The notes under the pieces are model-generated. The model did no database searches and was not told the origin of the DNA. It saw nothing but the letters and a program-made list of their open reading frames with translations. Position numbers and translations under genes: made by a program. A DNA stretch of 47,032 nt from Cryobacterium adonitolivorans (lineage in GTDB: Bacteria > Actinomycetota > Actinomycetes > Actinomycetales > Microbacteriaceae): positions 1-47,032 of the forward strand of contig NZ_SOFL01000015.1 in the NCBI RefSeq assembly GCF_004402695.1, read 5' to 3'. Within the stretch, counting starts at the first letter, position 1. Every line of letters begins with the position of its first letter. Shown here piece after piece: positions 42,600 to 47,032 of this stretch.

Positions 42600-43160
42600 A
42601 TGGCATCTACCGCCGACATTAGAAATGGCGTCGTCCTCAACATCGACAAGCAGCTGTGGGCCGTCATCGAATTCCAGCACGTCAAGCCCGGCAAGGGTGG
42701 CGCGTTCGTGCGCACCAAGCTGAAGAACGTCGTCACGGGCAAGACCGTCGACCGCACCTTCAATGCCGGCGCCAAGATCGAGACCGAGAATGTTGACCGT
42801 CGCGACTTCCAGTACCTCTACGCGGATGGTGAATCCTACGTCTTCATGGACGTTTCGGACTACGACCAGCTCACGGTCTCCGCCGCGGTCGTCGGCGACG
42901 CTGCCAACTTCATGCTCGAGAACCAGGCTGTGACCGTCGCACTGCACGACGGCAACCCGCTCTACGTCGAGCTGCCGGCCTCCGTCGTCCTCGAGATCAC
43001 CTACACCGAGCCGGGCCTGCAGGGCGACCGCTCCACCGGCGGCACCAAGCCCGCCACCGTTGAAACCGGCTACCAGATCCAGGTGCCGCTGTTCCTCGAG
43101 CAGGGCACCAAGGTCAAGGTCGACACCCGCAACGGTGACTACCTCGGCCGCGTCAACTAG
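42600..43160 (+). CDS. efp: Elongation factor P
   Basis: EF-P relieves ribosomes stalled on proline runs. The 186-residue protein has three barrel domains with the KOW-like domain 1 carrying the loop [10 protein letters not shown], whose tip lysine enters the peptidyl transferase centre, and the C-terminal [16 protein letters not shown] signature. No EpmA, EpmB or EarP genes are seen in the window. The ATG at 42600 matches the family start. nusB begins at the last base of its stop codon. Confidence 0.96.
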   Translation: MASTADIRNGVVLNIDKQLWAVIEFQHVKPGKGGAFVRTKLKNVVTGKTVDRTFNAGAKIETENVDRRDFQYLYADGESYVFMDVSDYDQLTVSAAVVGDAANFMLENQAVTVALHDGNPLYVELPASVVLEITYTEPGLQGDRSTGGTKPATVETGYQIQVPLFLEQGTKVKVDTRNGDYLGRVN

Positions 43161-43579
43161 TGAGCGCCCGGACCAAGGCGCGCAAGCGCGCCATCGACAT
43201 CCTGTACGCCGCCGACATCCGCCAGACCACGATTCCCCAGTCGCTGGCCATGGAGGCCGAGCGAGCCGCCAACGAACCGGCCCGCATGGTGTCCTGGCTC
43301 TACGCCCGCGACATCGTTGACGGGGTCGTCGACCACCGCGAGGAGATCGACGAACTGATCGAGACGTACTCGCAGGGCTGGACGCTCTCGCGGATGCCCA
43401 CGATCGACCGGGCCATCCTGCGCATCGGCATCTGGGAGATCCTGTACAACGACGCCGTGCCGCACGCCGTCGCGATCGACGAGGCCGTCGAGGCGGCCAA
43501 GGTGCTCTCGACCGATGACTCCGCCGGCTTTGTCAACGGACTCCTCGGCCGCATCGCCCAGACGGCGCCATCCGCCTGA
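43160..43579 (+). CDS. nusB: Transcription antitermination factor NusB
   Basis: NusB with S10 binds boxA of rRNA operons in antitermination and rRNA folding. The 139-residue, helical protein has ARKRAIDILYAADIR at the N-terminus and the conserved MPTIDRAILRIGIWEILY, AIDEAVEAAKVLS and FVNGLLGRI. GTG at 43160 overlaps the efp TAG stop by one base, so translation is coupled. The efp-nusB order is the standard one for actinobacteria. Confidence 0.95.
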   Translation: MSARTKARKRAIDILYAADIRQTTIPQSLAMEAERAANEPARMVSWLYARDIVDGVVDHREEIDELIETYSQGWTLSRMPTIDRAILRIGIWEILYNDAVPHAVAIDEAVEAAKVLSTDDSAGFVNGLLGRIAQTAPSA

Positions 43580-43589
43580 AGAGCCGCGC

Positions 43590-43643
43590 CATCGGTTTGA
43601 ACAGCATCATCAGCTCGAACAGCATCTTCGGCTCGAGCAGCAC
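43590..43643. repeat. Three tandem 18-bp repeats between nusB and the next gene
   Basis: Units like CATCAGCTCGAACAGCAT occur at 43590, 43608 and 43626 with a few differences each. They lie in the 117-base gap after nusB. Confidence 0.75.
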
Positions 43644-43696
43644 GTAATGCCGGTGCCGGGAACATCGCCCGGGACCGGATTCACGAGGGGGAGAAC

Positions 43697-44683
43697 ATGA
43701 CGGAACGCACTGACGGAAGCATTGGGGAGTACCCCGCCGGTGACCTGGGGGACCGGCCGGGTGTGCCGGTTCCGTACAAGGTTCCGCCCACCACCCCGTA
43801 CTACGGTCCCGTGGCTCCGCGTACGAACACCCTGGCGATCGTGGCGCTGGTGACCGGATTCTGCTGCTCCATCGCAGCCGTGATCACCGGGCACATCGCG
43901 ATCGGCCAGATCAGGCGCACCGGCGAGGCGGGGAAGGGCATGGCCATCGCCGGGCTCGTGCTCGGGTACGTGAGCATCGGCTTCACGGCGCTCTTGCTCG
44001 TGACGCTCGTGTTCTTCACGGCGGCGATGGGTGCGTTCGTCACCGCCGTCGCAGGCGCCACCTCGTCGGTGACGTCATCAGAGTCGGCAACGTCGTCCGA
44101 GGAGGCGACCGGCCAGACCGGCGCCGCGTATTTCGATGACGGGTTCCTGATGGTGGGTACCGGGGTCACGGTCGTCGACCTCTACATCGACCCGATGTGC
44201 CCGTACTGCGGCCAGTTCGACATCGCCAATGGCGACACCCTGGCGGCCCTGGTTGACGACGGCACCATCACCCTGCGACTGCACTCGCTCACCTTCCTCG
44301 ACCAGGCGTCACAGGGCACCGAGTACTCCACGCGGGCCTCCGCCGCACTGACCTGCGAGGCCGCGATCAACCCGGAGTCCACCCTCGACTACCTGGCGGC
44401 GCTGTTCGCGAACCAGCCGGCCGAGGGCACGACCGGACTCAGCGACGACGAACTCACGGCGTTGTCCGGCGGCAGCGGGTCGATCGCTGACTGCGTCACC
44501 GGCGAGCAGTATCACGCCTGGTCGCAGCAGAATACGGATGACGCTCTCACCGGTCCGATCCCCGGCGCCGAGCTCTCGTCGATCCAGGGCACGCCCACCG
44601 TGCTGATCGACGGGAGCCAGTACAGCGGCCCGATCGACGACCCGCAGGCCCTCACCGATGCCATTCTGGGCGTGACCGGCTAG
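43697..44683 (+). CDS. DUF4190 membrane domain fused to a DsbA-like thioredoxin domain
   Basis: A 328-residue protein with two parts. Residues 1-45 are Pro/Tyr/Gly-rich, residues 46-66 and 82-108 are membrane helices joined by GHIAIGQIRRTGEAGKGMA, the DUF4190 signature. After a Ser/Thr-rich linker (residues 118-140) comes an external thioredoxin-fold domain with the redox motif CPYC (residues 168-171) and the cis-proline segment GTPTVLIDG. It is probably an extracellular disulfide oxidoreductase or isomerase. It is monocistronic as far as can be seen. Confidence 0.85.
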   Translation: MTERTDGSIGEYPAGDLGDRPGVPVPYKVPPTTPYYGPVAPRTNTLAIVALVTGFCCSIAAVITGHIAIGQIRRTGEAGKGMAIAGLVLGYVSIGFTALLLVTLVFFTAAMGAFVTAVAGATSSVTSSESATSSEEATGQTGAAYFDDGFLMVGTGVTVVDLYIDPMCPYCGQFDIANGDTLAALVDDGTITLRLHSLTFLDQASQGTEYSTRASAALTCEAAINPESTLDYLAALFANQPAEGTTGLSDDELTALSGGSGSIADCVTGEQYHAWSQQNTDDALTGPIPGAELSSIQGTPTVLIDGSQYSGPIDDPQALTDAILGVTG

Positions 44684-44729
44684 AGCGCCGTTCAGGTGGT
44701 CAGGGTGATGCTGGGAACTACGCCGACGA

Positions 44730-45185
44730 TCAACGCCCAAAGTTGTAGCAGAATGCCGCGAACCCGATCGGACCGGCGGGCAGGAACCACCACCGGCTCT
44801 CGGCGACCAGGTCTACCGAGGCCGTCACCCCGAGCCCGGCGAAGACGATGTAGCCGGAATCCATGGCCGACGCGTTCACCCAGCTGAACAGGCGCCCGGT
44901 CTTCTCTGATGCATCGCTGCCGTCCGGCTGCCCGTCCTGTCCGTTTGCGCACCGATACCGGTAGCGATGATCGTCGGGAGCCGGAGAGCGCCAGTAGCTG
45001 CGATAGTCGGCGTCGGCGGGGATCTAGAGGTTGTCCGGCCAGGTGACAACGAATGGCGGACGTGCACGGAAGTAGTTCGTAAACAGGGCCTCGCGGTACT
45101 TCCGCACTCCGATGAGGGTGCGGGTGCGGTCGCCCGTGTTGGACTCGACTTCGCGGTGCACGGCCTCGATCTCGCGCCTGCGCAC
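44730..45185 (-). pseudogene. Reading frame interrupted by an in-frame amber codon
   Basis: On the minus strand a frame opening near 45185 (RRREIEAVHREVES) runs to a TAG at 45024-45026 after VTWPDNL, and the same frame then stays open for 97 codons to a TGA at 44730-44732. The second part looks like real protein: SYWRSPAPDD, a Gly/Asp/Gln-rich linker, then two hydrophobic stretches (SGYIVFAGLGV and WWFLPAGPIGFAAF). I therefore read one small membrane-protein gene split by a nonsense codon. The family is not recognised, the start is uncertain, and no ribosome binding site is seen. Confidence 0.45.
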
Positions 45186-45271
45186 GAAGCTGATGGGTCC
45201 GGCCGGCGCGCCAACCTCCGATTCGACGTTTGAGGGTTCACGCAATTCGGAAGGAGCTGTTGATTCCTCCG

Positions 45272-46826
45272 TCAGAACGGCGGGTTGTCGGGTGCCGGTG
45301 GTGTCGGCTGCCGGGTCGGCCGGTGCCTGGGCACTAGGTAGGTGTCGTCGGCGGGTCGCTTCCGCGTTTTCGGTTCGACGACCGGTGGTTGGGGTCGGGG
45401 TGGTCCCATCGGGGTGGCGGGGTCGGTGCGGTAGCTGCGTTTCCCGGGTGAGGTCCAGAGCAGGATGCCGCCGGGTTCCTGGGTCACTCGCCATTGGGAG
45501 AGGTGTTTGAGTCGGTGGTGGGGTTCGCAGAGGTGGGCGAGGTTGTCGCTGTCGGTTCGGCCGCCGCCGGCCCAGTCGTCGGTGTGATCGACGTCGCTTT
45601 TCACCGCCGGGTGGGAGCAGCCCGGGAATCGGCAGGTTTCGTCGCGTACCCGCAGCCACTTCTTCATGGTTTTGGTGTTTTTGTGCTGGGTCTTGCCCAG
45701 GGAGAGCACTACCCCGGTTTCCGGGTGGGTAAGGATCCGGGTGAAGCCGGGGCAGTTTCCGGCGATCTCCCGTGGGCCTCGGGCGAGATGGGCCCATATC
45801 CTTCGAGGGTGGCGGGTTCCTCGTTCAGGCCCAGCGGGGTGAATACGGGCACGGTCACCATGACCGTGCCGCGGATCCCGGCGCCCATCCCGGTGGGGGT
45901 GATGCCGTCCAGGAGAAGTGCGGCGGTGATGTCGGCGCGGAGATGATCGAGAGTGCGGGTAGGGAGGTCCTCGGCCGTGTCGTGACTGATTCCGAATGCT
46001 GCGCCGCTGCCGGCAACGCCATCCGTCGTGTCTGCCGGGCTGGGGTCGCCGAGCTGCCGGACCTGCACGGCCATGCCGTTGATCCGGTCGTAGGCGGCCT
46101 TGGTCTGGTGGGCGGTTCCGTACCAGTGCAACCAGCCCATCCCGTCGTGCGCGGCTTCCCAGCAGGTGCGCCGGTCGGTCAGGGCGTTCGTGCTGCGGGT
46201 CACGATCGACTCCGGGTGCAGCCTCTCCCGCAACCGCCGCGTCCTGTCGCGGAACAGGCCCACCGGGAGGCTTTTCGCCTCCGGCAGTACCTTTCCTCGA
46301 ACGCCGCGTGGTCGTCTGAGGGCAGCGTGCGCAACTGGTCGAGCAGGGTGGTGGCGTGCCGGTAGCTGATCTCGCCGTTGGAGAACGCCTCGAAGGTCGC
46401 CGGTGCGTAGGAGCAGAGGAACCGGGCCTCGTCCAGCTGCCGGTCGATGGTACGTTCGGCCACCCGGGTCAGGCACGCGGTTTCGCTCACAATCGTGCGG
46501 CGGGCGACCTGGTGGTCGTCCCACCGGTTGTGGGCGGCGGCGCGGGCCTGGTCCTCGGTCATCGCGGCCGCGATGTGGTCGGCAGTCCGGATGTTCTCTG
46601 GATTACCGTGCAGCCGGGACGCCACCTGGGGCCGTTCGCTCCAGTCCTGCAGGTCCAGCAGGTGCTCGATCCGGCGGGCCTGCGCCTGCGCGATGAGGCG
46701 GTCATCGGCCGCGATCAGGTCGGTGTGCCTGATCAAATCGGTCTGGACCAATTCGTCCAGGGTGCGCTCCGGAGAGTAGTCGTCATCGTCCGGAGCGGGC
46801 GGTGGTGCCTGGTCTGGGCTACTCAT
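45272..46826 (-). pseudogene. DUF222-HNH endonuclease gene with two frameshifts
   Basis: Three consecutive minus-strand frames together give one DUF222 + HNH protein of roughly 515 residues. The first part (from ATG 46826) carries the DUF222 region (TLDELVQTDLI, FEAFSNGEISYRHATTLLDQL). Near 46290 the frame jumps, continuing as VLPEAKSLPVGLFRDRT. Near 45780 it jumps again to EIAGNCPGFTRILTHPETG and the HNH motif (CRFPGCSHPAVKSDVDHT, NLAHLCEPHHRLKH). Each jump is repaired by adding one base. These genes are common multi-copy elements in actinobacteria, often decayed. Assembly errors are an alternative explanation. Confidence 0.85.
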
Positions 46827-46970
46827 AGTGAGATCGTCTCAGCTCCCACCGACACTGAACCCGCCCGAGCGCGCACCCGGGCGAACCCATCCGCGAGCTG
46901 TGAGAAAAGCCCCAGAACTTGTAGGCAAAGTCATACGGTCGTAGCAACGCTCTGATTCAAGGAGTGTTGG

Positions 46971-47032
46971 ATGGTCAAGCTTTTTCCGGCGGGCACGCGG
47001 ACGAGGTTCGTGGATATGGTCTGCTCAGGGGG
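46971..47032 (+). CDS. Start of a gene running off the window
   Basis: ATG at 46971 follows AAGGAG (spacing 7) and stays open to the window edge, giving MVKLFPAGTRTRFVDMVCSG so far. The good ribosome binding site and 144-base intergenic gap upstream support a real start. Too little is present to name it. Confidence 0.5.
   Translation, partial: MVKLFPAGTRTRFVDMVCSG

Noticed and set aside
44692..44952. 86-codon minus-strand open frame
   Set aside because: Arg-rich shadow of the better frame that ends at 44730; no motif.
45024..45797. 257-codon minus-strand open frame as one gene
   Set aside because: Its first part is a shadow frame of the HNH gene; only the last 54 codons or so look real and belong to the amber-split gene.

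Overview
The window is high-GC chromosomal DNA from an actinobacterium, most likely a Microbacteriaceae member (Cryobacterium-like; the genus is a guess). The evidence is the codon bias, frequent GTG starts, leaderless-looking promoters, a bifunctional Rel, a cysteine-free S4, and a gene order that follows the Mycobacterium tuberculosis Rv2533c-Rv2614c backbone (thrS-HIT ... pdxS-pdxT-yebC-ruvCAB-yajC-secDF-relA ... rarA-alaS-ruvX-mltG-aroE-aroC-aroK-aroB-aroQ-efp-nusB).

Layout. 1-1.6 kb: an ABM-type monooxygenase gene, a class II fructose-bisphosphatase gene that seems to lack its 3' end, and the stump of a convergent membrane-protein gene. 1.7-3.3 kb: seven tRNA genes, with the Gly-Cys-Val trio present twice around a DUF4383 membrane protein. 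3.4-7.8 kb: thrS with a HIT (Ap4A-type) gene, then the PLP synthase pair pdxS/pdxT. 7.8-11.6 kb: DUF1697, yebC and the Holliday-junction genes ruvC, ruvA, ruvB, joined by stop/start overlaps. 11.7-17.4 kb: yajC-secD-secF (Sec accessory complex) and the (p)ppGpp enzyme rel. 17.4-20.3 kb, minus strand: an AbiEi-like gene, a DUF349 protein and a membrane-anchored cyclophilin. 20.4-32 kb: rarA, rpsD, two small membrane/coiled proteins, alaS, ruvX, mltG and the shikimate genes aroE, aroC, aroK, aroB.

32-42 kb is about 10 kb of accessory genes between aroB and aroQ, which are neighbours in M. tuberculosis. It holds an Imm5-like orphan, an M1 metallopeptidase lipoprotein, a GAF-type regulator, a DUF6518 membrane protein, an aldehyde dehydrogenase with DUF779, and a divergent GntR / deoD-MFS unit for purine nucleosides. 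The backbone resumes with aroQ-efp-nusB. The right end (43.7-47 kb) has a DUF4190-thioredoxin fusion, a reading frame split by an amber codon, a frameshifted DUF222-HNH endonuclease gene and the start of one more gene.

I saw no clear new defence or biosynthetic system. The most unusual structures are a four-copy 17-bp repeat that turns the start of the DUF1697 gene into a chain of overlapping mini-ORFs, the duplicated tRNA trio, paired ~57-bp repeats around the peptidase gene, the paired 3' loss of two convergent genes near 1.39 kb, and the 10-kb interruption of the aro block.
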